A DNA stretch of 33,553 nucleotides from JAENZQ01 sp964553505 (lineage in GTDB: Bacteria > Bacillota > Clostridia > Peptostreptococcales > JAAYPU01), in NCBI GenBank assembly GCA_964553505.1, contig CAZKKX010000007.1, positions 1-33,553 on the forward strand. The letters run 5' to 3'. Both the position numbers and the translations under genes were made by a program. Position 1 is the stretch's first letter; each line of letters begins with the position of its first letter. This document shows, in pieces, positions 25,317-33,553 of the stretch. The notes under the pieces were generated by a model. The model searched no databases. It had not been told where the DNA came from and worked only from the letters and a program-made list of their open reading frames with translations.

Positions 25317-25999
25317 TTTTTCACTCCTGACTGGAATTTATATCCTACTCCCCAGACCGTCACAATGTAGTTTCTATATTCTTCTAAGTTTTCTCTCAGC
25401 ATTTTTACATGTGTATCTACAGTTCTGTCGTCTCCAATAAAATCATAGCCCCATACTGAATCAAGCAACTGCTCTCTATTGAAAACGTGATTCTGATTAC
25501 GGACAAAGAAACTCAAGAGTTCGTATTCTTTTGGTGTCAGCATTTTTAACGTACCATTCACATAAACATTCCGCGAGTTAAAATCAATCTCTAACTCGTC
25601 GATTTTCACATAATCTTGCTCCCCTGCTTTAGTGCTCCTTCGAATAATAGCCTTAATTCTTGCAAGAAGTTCTTTTGGGCTGAAGGGTTTTACAATATAA
25701 TCATCCACCCCTAGTTCAAAACCAAATAGTTTGTCATATTCCTCACCTCTTGCAGTCAACATTATAATAGGTACTGAAGATTTTTTTCTAATTTCTCTAC
25801 AAACGCTCCATCCATCCATTTTCGGCATCATAACATCCAGAATGATTAAATCATATCCTTTCAGTTTGAAAATATCAAGAGCTTCAAAGCCGTCTGCCGC
25901 TTCTTCTACCTGATATTCCTCTGCTGCACTTATATACTCTCTTATCATTTCCCTGATACGTTTCTCATCGTCAACGATTAAAACCCTCGTTACTGCCAT
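25313..25999 (-). CDS. OmpR/PhoB-family response regulator
   Basis: A 228-residue regulator. The receiver has LIVDDEKRI, the phospho-Asp in LIILDVMMPKMDG, MLTARG and VKPFSPKELLARI. The winged helix runs from LTPKEYELLSFFV to the recognition helix region RTVDTHVKMLRENL and ends in WGVGYKF. The ATG at 25999 has GGAGG seven bases upstream. It precedes and overlaps its kinase gene. Targets are not visible; no direct repeat in the 146-base upstream region stands out. Confidence 0.95.
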   Translation of the reverse strand: MAVTRVLIVDDEKRIREMIREYISAAEEYQVEEAADGFEALDIFKLKGYDLIILDVMMPKMDGWSVCREIRKKSSVPIIMLTARGEEYDKLFGFELGVDDYIVKPFSPKELLARIKAIIRRSTKAGEQDYVKIDELEIDFNSRNVYVNGTLKMLTPKEYELLSFFVRNQNHVFNREQLLDSVWGYDFIGDDRTVDTHVKMLRENLEEYRNYIVTVWGVGYKFQSGVKK

Positions 26000-26145
26000 A
26001 AGTAACCTCCGAATATATTCCTTTTCATACCCTACCCCATACTCTTAGAAAAAAATATAAACTTTTAATTATTACATTTTTATTATACTCTCTATTTGTG
26101 ATAAAAATATGAAAATCTATTTTTTTGTAAGTAATTTGATATCCT

Positions 26146-27681
26146 CTATCTATTAAAATTAAGCGTATTTTTGATTTGAACTAAAGTAAAAACCCCGCTT
26201 AGAAGAAGTGACATACTAAATGCGATAATCCCTATTAATCCTGAAAATATCATATTATACGTAAATCCCAGTGTAATAAAAAGTGTATTGCTGAGTTTTA
26301 CTAATATTAACATACACAAAAAAGGAATCAAAGGCTTGATAAGTATCCTACGATGATCAATATAAATTCCATCTTGCTTTTGCAGTATTTTAGCATTTCT
26401 TATAGAGATAAATAAACCGCTGAGAAAAAAACCTATGATATATCCATATATCCCGATTCGAGGAATGGGAATCAGTAAATAAATACAAGCCACATTTATC
26501 AGAATATCAAAAGCTACATTGGCCAACACTTTCCGCTGAAGACCCAGTCCGTTTAGAATAGCAAATTGAATGACATGAAAGTAGTGAAATGAGCACCCTA
26601 TCCCTGCCCAAAACAACTGATTTCCAGCTTCAGGGCATTTATATATGACGCTGCATAATTCTTCCGGAAAAGAGATACAGAAAACTGTTGCAAAAAGCCC
26701 GATTGACCATCCAATGATTAACGAATCATGGCACTTTTTATTAAGGGCCTTATTATTTCCACTTATATGAGATCTTGTTATTGCAGGAACAAGGGTTATG
26801 GTTAGAGAAAAAATGATAATACCAGGATACGCAATTAATGGCATAACCATTCCGGTAATTTCACCATATAAAGAAAGTGCTGTTGTATGGTCATATCCGG
26901 CCGTTTCCAGTTGAACAGGAACTAAAACCGCGCTAATCATATCCATAATAGTGGCTAAGGCTCCTCCTAATGATAATGGAATAGCTAAACTGATAATTTT
27001 ATGAATGATACCCCATGCACTTTCCGAAGAAGCTTGCACCAACCGCTTGCGATCACTACGGTTATAAGCAATGCTCAATAAAATAGAACTTATAAATTCC
27101 CCGGCTGTCATAGCAAGAACTGCTCCGGCACATGCATATGCAATCCCATAAGGCAGCATAACTCGCGTCAAAATAATCAGCCCGCCAAGACGAACCACTT
27201 TTTCTGCCACATCGATCAATGCCGGCTGCTTTATTTTTTGTATTCCGAAAAAATAACCCCTAAAAATAGCAGACATAGATATGAAAAATACTGAAGGTGT
27301 TAATAATACAACAGATAAAGAAGTGCGCGAATCTTTAAGCACCTCGGAAGCAATAAAGTCGGAATTTAAAAAAATAATGGCACAAACGGAAATGCTCCAA
27401 AAACCAATAAAGATAAAACTGGTTCTAATGGTCTTAGCCATTCCGGGCTCATTGTTTTTTACTTTATACTCCGCAATGATTTTAGATAAAGCGGTAGTAA
27501 CCCCGCCGGATACTAATGTTATCATTAACATATACAATGGAAAAACCAGCTGAAATACACCCATACCTTCAGCCCCAACGCTTCGGGAAAAATATATCCT
27601 GAAACCAAACGCAAGAGTTCCGGTAATAAAGTTGGTAATTGCAAGTAAAAAAGCTCCTTGTATATAGTTGAGATCTTTCAA
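26146..27681 (-). CDS. SpoVB-like polysaccharide/lipid flippase (MOP superfamily)
   Basis: A 511-residue integral membrane protein with about 14 hydrophobic segments. The N-terminus (GAFLLAITNFITGTLAFGF, then FSRSVGAEGMGVFQLVFPLY and SGGVTTALSKIIAEY) matches SpoVB-type transporters. These proteins move lipid-linked glycan precursors, in SpoVB's case for spore cortex synthesis. Clostridia often carry several paralogues, so assignment to the true sporulation protein is tentative. The start is TTG at 27681 with AGGGGG seven bases upstream. It stands alone on the minus strand. Confidence 0.85.
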   Translation of the reverse strand: MKDLNYIQGAFLLAITNFITGTLAFGFRIYFSRSVGAEGMGVFQLVFPLYMLMITLVSGGVTTALSKIIAEYKVKNNEPGMAKTIRTSFIFIGFWSISVCAIIFLNSDFIASEVLKDSRTSLSVVLLTPSVFFISMSAIFRGYFFGIQKIKQPALIDVAEKVVRLGGLIILTRVMLPYGIAYACAGAVLAMTAGEFISSILLSIAYNRSDRKRLVQASSESAWGIIHKIISLAIPLSLGGALATIMDMISAVLVPVQLETAGYDHTTALSLYGEITGMVMPLIAYPGIIIFSLTITLVPAITRSHISGNNKALNKKCHDSLIIGWSIGLFATVFCISFPEELCSVIYKCPEAGNQLFWAGIGCSFHYFHVIQFAILNGLGLQRKVLANVAFDILINVACIYLLIPIPRIGIYGYIIGFFLSGLFISIRNAKILQKQDGIYIDHRRILIKPLIPFLCMLILVKLSNTLFITLGFTYNMIFSGLIGIIAFSMSLLLSGVFTLVQIKNTLNFNR

Positions 27682-27822
27682 ATTTGTTCCCCCTAAAGCT
27701 TCATTTGATCCATTATCTCGATAACTTGCTCTGAATGGATTCCTTATATATTATTGCAATGAATTAGGAATTATTATTACTGAAGCTTCATTGGTAAATT
27801 TTGATTTTTATTTCGGATAGTA

Positions 27823-28140
27823 TTAAAATGCACTTGCATCCCAAAGGTGTTCTTTAAGATCAATGCAGCCATTATGATCCATCTTTATCCCCTCACTTTC
27901 GAGCAAAGCTCTCTGAATTTCTGCTGCTCCAAATACATGATTCGGTGACATTTCACCTTTTCTGTTCACAACACGATGGCAAGGTAAATTTCTGCTTTTC
28001 GGAGCTGCTCTCATAGCCCATCCAACTACTCTTGCATTCTCAGGGCACCCCAAAACAGCAGCGATCTGACCATAGGTCATTACTTTGCCTTGTGGTATCT
28101 TTTCTACAACTGCATAAACTTTATTAAAAAAACCCTTCAT
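27823..28140 (-). CDS. Single-domain MGMT-family DNA alkyl-binding/transfer protein
   Basis: A 105-residue protein equal to the C-terminal DNA-binding domain of O6-alkylguanine transferases: IPQGKVMTYGQIAAVLG, then ARVVGWAMRAAP and the active-site loop NLPCHRVVNRKGEM. The acceptor Cys is kept (PCHRVV), whereas alkyltransferase-like proteins have Trp there, so direct repair of alkylated guanine is possible although the N-terminal domain is missing. GAGGAGC precedes the ATG. It is probably monocistronic and divergent from the transporter gene. Confidence 0.9.
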   Translation of the reverse strand: MKGFFNKVYAVVEKIPQGKVMTYGQIAAVLGCPENARVVGWAMRAAPKSRNLPCHRVVNRKGEMSPNHVFGAAEIQRALLESEGIKMDHNGCIDLKEHLWDASAF

Positions 28141-28295
28141 TTTTTGCTCCTCATCATATGAATAGGATCTCCTGTTCTAACTAATCATAACTATATACTA
28201 CAATTATTTATGCTTTCAACCATAATATGATAAAATAAGATATAAAAAATAAATAGAATTCTTACACTAACTGATACTATAAGGAATGATACAAC

Positions 28296-29135
28296 TTGGA
28301 TAATAAAAAAAAGGCTGTCCTGCTTATGACCCTGGCCGCATTCTCTTTTACTATTATGCAACTTTTTGTCAAGCTTGCAGAAGAAATACCTCTTTATGAA
28401 AAAGTCATGTTTCGTAACTCAATAAGTTTATTGGTCTCATTGAGTATATTGATAAAATATAAGAAACCGGTTATTCCAAAGAAAAAGAACCGAATAGCTT
28501 TATTCTTCAGATGTCTATTCGGATTATTAGGAGTTATTTTCTTTTTTTATGCCATCGATAATCTTATTATGTCAGATGCATCTATCTTAAACAGACTCTC
28601 TCCTTTTTTTACTATTATTTTTGCAGCTACATTTCTCAAGGAAAAAGTAAATAAATATCATTTTTTTATCCTTATTTCAGTCTTTATCGGAATATTATTG
28701 ATTGTAAAGCCCAAATTTGATTTAAGCATATTACCCGCTGTAATTGGTATTTTATCTGCTCTTTTTGCCGGAGCTGCCTATACGATACTAAGATTTTTAA
28801 AAGAAGAAAATACTTATACTATTATTTTTGCTTTTTCACTTTTTTCAGTATTAGGCCTTATCCCTTTTGTGGCAACAGACTTTATTGTTCCCGGCTCGAT
28901 GGAACTTTTACAGCTTCTTATGATCGGTGTATTTGCTTCACTGGGACAAATTTCCATAACACTGAGTTATAAATATGCACCGGCCTCTCAAGTATCCGTA
29001 TACAATTATCTGAGCGTTATTTTTGCTCTGATTACAGGGTTTATAGTTTTTAAAGAAATACCCGATTTCTACAGTCTCTTGGGCACCGGTATCGTATTGA
29101 CCATGGCATATTTAAATTATAGACTAATGAATTGA
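28296..29135 (+). CDS. DMT superfamily (EamA) transporter
   Basis: A 279-residue membrane protein with about ten membrane helices in two EamA repeats (about residues 5-135 and 145-278). Family-typical segments are LNRLSPFFTIIFAATFLKEKVN in the first half and APASQVSVYNYLSVIFALITG in the second. Such proteins export or import small metabolites; the substrate is not predictable here. The TTG start at 28296 has AAGGA ten bases upstream. It converges with the minus-strand Fe-S cluster and has no partner gene. Confidence 0.9.
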   Translation: MDNKKKAVLLMTLAAFSFTIMQLFVKLAEEIPLYEKVMFRNSISLLVSLSILIKYKKPVIPKKKNRIALFFRCLFGLLGVIFFFYAIDNLIMSDASILNRLSPFFTIIFAATFLKEKVNKYHFFILISVFIGILLIVKPKFDLSILPAVIGILSALFAGAAYTILRFLKEENTYTIIFAFSLFSVLGLIPFVATDFIVPGSMELLQLLMIGVFASLGQISITLSYKYAPASQVSVYNYLSVIFALITGFIVFKEIPDFYSLLGTGIVLTMAYLNYRLMN

Positions 29136-29206
29136 CTAAAATCAGGGTGTCTGAAACCCACTTTTATGTCTTTCAATTCAGCTATTTTCCCATCCTTTGA
29201 AACTTA

Positions 29207-29520
29207 TTATTTCTCAATATTAAGTTTCATTTCAAGCGCATCTATACAATCATCCATATAGTTCCTGTTGAATTTTTCTATTTCTCCTCTGTCGCAAAGC
29301 CCTGCCAAATCAGGGTCTATAGGCAATCTTCCTAAAAACCGAATTTTCATTTCTTGAGCAACCTTTTCCGACTTGCTTTCACCAAAAATTTTTATCATTT
29401 CTCCACATTTGGGGCAAGTTGTATAGCTCATATTCTCTATAATCCCTATTATTGGTATATCCATTGATTTTGCCATATTGTAAGCTTTTTTTACAATAAG
29501 AGAAACCAAATCTTTCCTTT
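29207..29520 (-). pseudogene. 5'-truncated Mrp/NBP35-type P-loop ATPase remnant
   Basis: About 100 residues corresponding to only the last third of an Mrp family Fe-S carrier ATPase: DLVSLIVKKAYNMAK, then IPIIGIIENMSYTTCPKCGE (the conserved CxxC that binds the bridging cluster) and FLGRLPIDPDLAGLCDRG. The Walker A half is missing, and the frame upstream runs into TAA within a few codons, close after the MBL gene's stop. A TTG at 29509 with AGGAAAGG upstream could still start translation of the fragment. It looks like the result of a deletion that removed the 5' part. Confidence 0.75.
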
Positions 29521-29547
29521 CCTGTTACTTTTTCAGTATTATTTTAA

Positions 29548-30372
29548 TCATGCTTCAATAAAATCTCCCACAGACAAGATTACACATCGTTTTCCTAAGA
29601 AACGCTTCATTTCGCACATTGCATCAAAACCTGTACAGTGTAAAGGAACGATCTTCTCAATATTCATGTCTATTAAATGCTGGATCGTCATCTGCAATCT
29701 TATGGGGCTTACATTCTGAAGATGCATGCCTGCTACAAGAAGTTTAATGCGCTTATCCGGTATAAGATTCTGAGCATATTTGATACTGTTGATGATGCCT
29801 GGATGGCTGCATCCAAGAAATACAGCTATTTCCCCATTATCTTCAACAATCAACATTTGCTCATCCAGCATCATATCATTTATTATTTCTCCCTCATGCT
29901 CCATATATAAGTTTTCCGGCACTTCCTCAAAAGTATTGGAACAAGGTATTTCTCCAGACACTAAAATCTCTTTTTCTATCCATAGTGGCTGTCGGGTATA
30001 AACCAATCCATCTTTTATCCATTTGTATTCATCCATTTTAAAGGGCAATCCAACTTCAACCATTTGATTATTATGAGAGATATACTTTTTTATAAAAGCA
30101 TCAGGATGTACATATATTGGCATTGCTTTTCCTCTGCAGGAAAAATATTCAAGACCACCGCAATGGTCGTAATGTCCATGGCTGATTACAATACCGTCCG
30201 CCTCTTCAAGATTAATTCCCATAATTTTTGAATTATGACAAAAAACCGAAGATTGTCCGGTATCAAACAATATCTTTTTTTCATCTTTTTCTATCCACAA
30301 GGAAAGACCATGTTCTGCAAGCATTCCGCGTTTCGTGACGGTATTATCCGCCAAAATATGTATCTTTATCAC
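29548..30372 (-). CDS. MBL-fold metallo-hydrolase
   Basis: A 274-residue metallo-beta-lactamase-fold protein. The metal motif is ISHGHYDHCGGL (about residues 63-74); later ligands are in FLGCSHPGI and PLHCTGF. It resembles the COG1237 group annotated as dihydropterin ribofuranosylaminobenzene phosphate synthase-like, whose bacterial function is uncertain. The start is GTG at 30372 with GGAG nine bases upstream. It lies 19 bases after the radical SAM gene and probably shares the transcript with that gene and the two ATPases. Confidence 0.88.
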   Translation of the reverse strand: MIKIHILADNTVTKRGMLAEHGLSLWIEKDEKKILFDTGQSSVFCHNSKIMGINLEEADGIVISHGHYDHCGGLEYFSCRGKAMPIYVHPDAFIKKYISHNNQMVEVGLPFKMDEYKWIKDGLVYTRQPLWIEKEILVSGEIPCSNTFEEVPENLYMEHEGEIINDMMLDEQMLIVEDNGEIAVFLGCSHPGIINSIKYAQNLIPDKRIKLLVAGMHLQNVSPIRLQMTIQHLIDMNIEKIVPLHCTGFDAMCEMKRFLGKRCVILSVGDFIEA

Positions 30373-30391
30373 TACGCATCACTCCAATACT

Positions 30392-31333
30392 CTATTTATC
30401 TTGATTTTTTCGAAAGAATTTTTTATTTTCATAAATAAATTCTTTGATCAATTCTTTTTGAACTAAATCTGTAATTAATTTTTTATTGATTTTTCTTTCT
30501 TTCAGCAACTTATCAATTACTTCTTCTCTTACCGGATGTACTGATAAAATACTAAGCAACTCATTTACTATATCATCTGCAAAGAAAAAACTTTCACCTT
30601 CATCTTCTGTAATACATTCAACCTCAACATTCGCCAAAGTTCTGACGGCACTAAAAGCCATTTTAAGTTTTGAGGCAGAAGGTCTTTTTACATTGCTTTC
30701 GGCAGGCGGTCTTGTAGGTACAAGAATATAAGCTTTGGCTGGTTTTATTTTTGCCAATTGTACACCTACTTCGTAAAGACATTTCTTATTATCATTAAAG
30801 CCGCTTACAAGCATGGTTTCGGTAACTAACGTACCCTTATAGCTCTCAGCAAAATCTAATGTGCCTTTTATTATTCTTTCAATTCTCAAATTGCCATGAG
30901 GTCTGTCTACCTTATACCAATCATCTTGATTTGCTGCATCTATCTTAATCGAAACCCAATCTGCCTTCATTAAGTCTCTTTTAACATCATCCATCCATAT
31001 CAAAGAAGCATTGGTTATTACAGCAATTTTAATACCAAATTGTCTTAAAAGCTCTATTTCTGTACCTAAGTTTATATCCAGTGTTGGCTCTCCGTCTGCA
31101 ACAAAAGTAATATAATCCACCTTTTCACCTTTGGTATTCAAATCATTGATTTTAGATTGTGTTTCAAGAAATATATCCTTAGGGTCATAAAAGTTACTTC
31201 TCGACATCTGCATTTTATTTGTTCTCCCAATTTGGCAATAAACACAAGAATAAGAACATGTCTTCGCCGGAATATTGTTGATTCCTAAACTTTGACCCAA
31301 TCTTCTGGATGGTATCGGTCCAAATACAATCAT
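30392..31333 (-). CDS. Radical SAM protein
   Basis: A 313-residue radical SAM enzyme. The cluster motif is CSYSCVYC (about residues 27-34), preceded by the characteristic FGPIPSRRLGQSLGIN. The barrel motif FVADGEPTLD binds SAM. The C-terminal 60 residues form a helical domain (IDKLLKERKINKKL). Members of this group are often encoded with MinD-type ferredoxin ATPases in clostridia and archaea; their substrate is not known to me. It starts 28 bases after the upstream ATPase gene. Confidence 0.9.
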   Translation of the reverse strand: MIVFGPIPSRRLGQSLGINNIPAKTCSYSCVYCQIGRTNKMQMSRSNFYDPKDIFLETQSKINDLNTKGEKVDYITFVADGEPTLDINLGTEIELLRQFGIKIAVITNASLIWMDDVKRDLMKADWVSIKIDAANQDDWYKVDRPHGNLRIERIIKGTLDFAESYKGTLVTETMLVSGFNDNKKCLYEVGVQLAKIKPAKAYILVPTRPPAESNVKRPSASKLKMAFSAVRTLANVEVECITEDEGESFFFADDIVNELLSILSVHPVREEVIDKLLKERKINKKLITDLVQKELIKEFIYENKKFFRKNQDK

Positions 31334-31360
31334 TTTACGGCACCTGCTTTCTTAAATGTA

Positions 31361-32230
31361 TTACGACATTCTTTCAAGCTTATTCATTTCATCATTAATC
31401 CTTGACCAAATATTTTTGATCTCCTGAGTAATCACATTATTACCTACCTCCATGGGCGTTTTAAATTCCCTTAAAGCCTTTACCACTAATGCATCAAAGG
31501 GTATTTTCCCTATAACTGGAAAACCTTTCTTCTCGCAAAAAGCCTCAATCTCCGCGGCCACCTGTAAATTGAGATTATATTTATTGATACAGACAAATGC
31601 AGGTATTTCAAAATACCTTGCCACCCCCAATACTCTTTCCAAATCACTCTTTCCTGATTTTGTGGGTTCCGAAACTGCTACCACTGCGTCGGCTCCGGTC
31701 ATAGAAGCAATAACCGAGCACCCGATTCCAGGAGAACCGTCAATAAGTACCCATTCTTCATTTTTTTTGTAACTATTTACGTTCTTCCTAACTTCTGTTA
31801 CAAGCTTTCCTGATCCTTCTGCCCCAATATCCAATAATGCATTGGAAAAAGTCCCTCTAACAGTCTTTGACACATAAGTTTCCCCCGTTTTTACTTCTTC
31901 CAGTTTGATTGCATCTTGCGGACATACCAGCACACATGCACCACAGCCTTCGCATTTCATAGCTGATATCTTGTATTCTTTGATTGCATCAAATCTGCAT
32001 GTCTCTTCACACAAACCGCACTTAACACATAATTCAGGGTTAATCACAGCTTCCTTTGCTCCAAAAAAATCATCCTTTTTTTGTACTTCCCCTTTAAGTA
32101 AAATATGCAAATTGGGAGCATCTACATCACAGTCCGCTATCATTTTATTTTCTACAAGGATACTCAATGATGAAACCAGAGTACTCTTCCCTGTTCCTCC
32201 TTTTCCGCTTATAAATACAACCTGTTTCAT
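31361..32230 (-). CDS. MinD-superfamily P-loop ATPase with inserted ferredoxin domain
   Basis: A 289-residue ATPase. The deviant Walker A motif GKGGTGKSTL is at residues 9-18. A two-cluster ferredoxin domain is inserted at about 64-110 (CVKCGLCEETCRFDA, then CEGCGACVLVCPQDA). ATPase motifs return with LIDGSPGIGCSV and AVSEPTKSG. The family (COG1149) is likely involved in Fe-S cluster or electron handling but lacks a settled function. Its ATG overlaps the stop of the paralogue upstream by four bases, which suggests a heterodimer. Confidence 0.93.
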   Translation of the reverse strand: MKQVVFISGKGGTGKSTLVSSLSILVENKMIADCDVDAPNLHILLKGEVQKKDDFFGAKEAVINPELCVKCGLCEETCRFDAIKEYKISAMKCEGCGACVLVCPQDAIKLEEVKTGETYVSKTVRGTFSNALLDIGAEGSGKLVTEVRKNVNSYKKNEEWVLIDGSPGIGCSVIASMTGADAVVAVSEPTKSGKSDLERVLGVARYFEIPAFVCINKYNLNLQVAAEIEAFCEKKGFPVIGKIPFDALVVKALREFKTPMEVGNNVITQEIKNIWSRINDEMNKLERMS

Positions 32231-33057
32231 TTCCCGGCACCTCTTTCTATTTTTTCATAAAGTTCATTAAATCTTTCCTGCCACATACGATTATTCTCAA
32301 CAGGAAGGATTCCTCTGGAATACCTTTCTGCTATATCTTGATCAAAAGGAATTTCCATCAACAGGTCGATGCCTTCTATCCGACAAAACTCATGTATAAT
32401 CCTACTGTCGTTAGAAGCTTTGTTTAAGACAATCCCAAAAGGCAGACCCATTTTTCTCACCAACTGCACCGCAATCTTAAGGTCATGGAGCCCAAAAGGC
32501 GTCGGTTCAGTAACCAATATACAGTAGTCGGAATCCTCTATAGATTGTACAACGACACAAGAAGCTCCCGGCGAACAATCGAGAATAACATCCCCTTCGG
32601 TTTTAATACGTCTTTTTAACTGTTGTATAATGGGAATGCTAATAGGCTCCCCAACATCTAATTTACCGTGAAGAAATGAATCGTCTTTATTGGACTCAAC
32701 AACGCCAATAGCTCTTTCAACTTCAATTATTGCTTCATTGGGACAAGCAATTGAGCATGCACCACAATGATGGCAGATTTCCGAAAACATAAGAACCTTA
32801 TCTTTAACAACAGCAATAGCATTAAACTGACATGCTTTAACACAATTACCGCAAGTATCACATTTTTGCATATCCACCTTCGGCACCAGCACTTTTACCG
32901 GTGACGTCTTCTCCAATTCAGGCATGAGGAAGATTGCTCCATTCGGTTCTTCCACATCACAATCTATATACTGGCAGGATGGAATCGACATAGCTAAACT
33001 TGCCGAAACAGTAGTTTTGCCTGTTCCTCCCTTTCCACTTAAAACAGCTATTTTCAT
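32227..33057 (-). CDS. MinD-superfamily P-loop ATPase with inserted ferredoxin domain (paralogue)
   Basis: A 276-residue paralogue of the next gene. Walker A is GKGGTGKTTV near the N-terminus. The inserted ferredoxin domain (about 62-112) carries CDTCGNCVKACQFNA and CHHCGACSIACPNEA. The switch region reads LDCSPGASCVV and LVTEPTPFG. It is first in the four-gene Fe-S cluster, and AGGAGG precedes the ATG at 33057. Its four-base overlap with the partner gene argues that the two ATPases work as a pair. The typical associated NifX/NifB-like gene is not in this window. Confidence 0.93.
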   Translation of the reverse strand: MKIAVLSGKGGTGKTTVSASLAMSIPSCQYIDCDVEEPNGAIFLMPELEKTSPVKVLVPKVDMQKCDTCGNCVKACQFNAIAVVKDKVLMFSEICHHCGACSIACPNEAIIEVERAIGVVESNKDDSFLHGKLDVGEPISIPIIQQLKRRIKTEGDVILDCSPGASCVVVQSIEDSDYCILVTEPTPFGLHDLKIAVQLVRKMGLPFGIVLNKASNDSRIIHEFCRIEGIDLLMEIPFDQDIAERYSRGILPVENNRMWQERFNELYEKIERGAGK

Positions 33058-33114
33058 TTTAACCTCCTCTTACATTCAGTACTTGTTCAAAACGAATCCA
33101 TTTTTAATTTGTAG

Positions 33115-33136
33115 AAAAAATTTAGGGCTTATGCCC
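33115..33136 (-). terminator. Weak terminator-like hairpin
   Basis: On the minus strand GGGC-ATAA-GCCC (33136-33125) is followed by TAAA and six T. It lies between the partial membrane gene and the ATPase pair. The rest of the 266-base gap (33058-33323) shows nothing else that I can support. Confidence 0.35.
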
Positions 33137-33323
33137 ATTAACTTCCTCAACTAAATCATATTACTATTTTAAACATATGTCAATAATTAGCCTTTTTAAT
33201 GTTAATTTATTTTATTTTTTTGAGCAATGTAGCGATTTTTTTAATTCTTGTTTCATTTTTAGATAATAGAATAGCCCGTCTAAAACATTACGGACTTTTC
33301 TAAATACACCTTATTCGTATTGT

Positions 33324-33553
33324 TTATATTTCACTTATTTCTTCTGAATCGTCAATTTTCTCTTCTCTCTCTTTAGATGAAATGTTCGGTATTAATAGTC
33401 CACATACTATTATAATAACAATTTCTATTATAATTAAAACAACAGGAGTAAAATATTTTCCAAGAAGGTTCAAGCTTCCGCCTGCCGCAATAGTTGTAAG
33501 AAACATAATCAAAATGGCTTTAACTGTATCTTTTACCCCAAGTTCTTTGAGCA
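33324..33553 (-). CDS. C-terminal end of an unrecognised membrane protein (partial)
   Basis: The frame is open to the right edge of the window. It gives about 75 residues: an amphipathic start (LKELGVKDTVKA), two hydrophobic segments (ILIMFLTTIAAGGSL and VVLIIIEIVIIIVCGLLI) and an acidic tail (REEKIDDSEEISEI). It looks like the end of a multi-pass transporter. The family cannot be named from this piece. Confidence 0.6.
   Translation of the reverse strand, partial: LKELGVKDTVKAILIMFLTTIAAGGSLNLLGKYFTPVVLIIIEIVIIIVCGLLIPNISSKEREEKIDDSEEISEI

Noticed and set aside
27781..27790. Palindrome TGAAGCTTCA as a terminator of the MGMT gene
   Set aside because: It is only ten bases, leaves no room for a loop, and has no T-run.
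29510..29547. Second UGA-type recoding event to explain the short Mrp frame
   Set aside because: The upstream in-frame stop is TAA, and no Mrp-like sequence precedes it, so a deletion explains it better.

Overview
The window looks like chromosome from an anaerobic, low-GC Gram-positive bacterium of the class Clostridia. This rests on strongly AT-rich DNA, good Shine-Dalgarno sites with several TTG/GTG starts, a SpoVB-like flippase, hydroxylamine reductase (Hcp) with its ferredoxin partner, and many 4Fe-4S ATPases. No rRNA, tRNA, CRISPR array or intact mobile element was seen. The species cannot be named from this sequence.

Layout. Positions 1-3837 (minus strand) hold a four-gene unit: a DUF362 protein, two proteins of the 2-hydroxyacyl-CoA dehydratase / CoA-activase-associated family (DUF2229-like), and a BadF/HgdC-type ATPase activase cut by the window edge. 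The second DUF2229-like gene has an in-frame UGA exactly where its neighbour has Cys, and family-like sequence continues after it. It is therefore best read as a selenocysteine gene of 365 residues (875-1972), and it is the most interesting item here. Positions 4027-5067 carry a soluble chemotaxis receptor with its sensor domain at the C-terminus. A terminator and a short AATCC-type repeat patch follow.

Positions 5400-10841 (plus) form a MacAB-like exporter operon (duplicated membrane-fusion adaptor, ATPase, permease) with its own response regulator and histidine kinase. Positions 10882-17661 (minus) contain a YbjQ protein, a small membrane protein, a membrane-anchored metallophosphoesterase, and a CDP-sugar/glycosyltransferase cluster: rfbF, a tandem two-domain glycosyltransferase, an epimerase/reductase and rfbG. 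No RfbH-type 3-dehydrase is present. A CYTH protein lies at 17900-18520 (minus).

Positions 18788-20616 (plus) hold glnA and a small membrane protein. Positions 20643-23842 contain a Crp/Fnr regulator divergent from a ferredoxin-hcp pair, a nitrosative-stress module. Positions 23922-25999 are a second two-component system. SpoVB-like, MGMT-like and EamA transporter genes follow. The right end (29207-33057, minus) is an iron-sulfur/P-loop ATPase cluster: two MinD-type ATPases with inserted ferredoxin domains, a radical SAM protein, an MBL-fold hydrolase and a 5'-truncated Mrp remnant. The window closes with the C-terminal end of an unrecognised membrane protein.

How the genes work together. 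The left and right ends both suggest ATP-dependent low-potential electron transfer or Fe-S handling. The centre couples envelope export and envelope glycosylation with sensing, plus nitrogen assimilation and defence against reactive nitrogen species. These links are inferences from gene order and family knowledge; only the sequence features given in each entry are directly seen.
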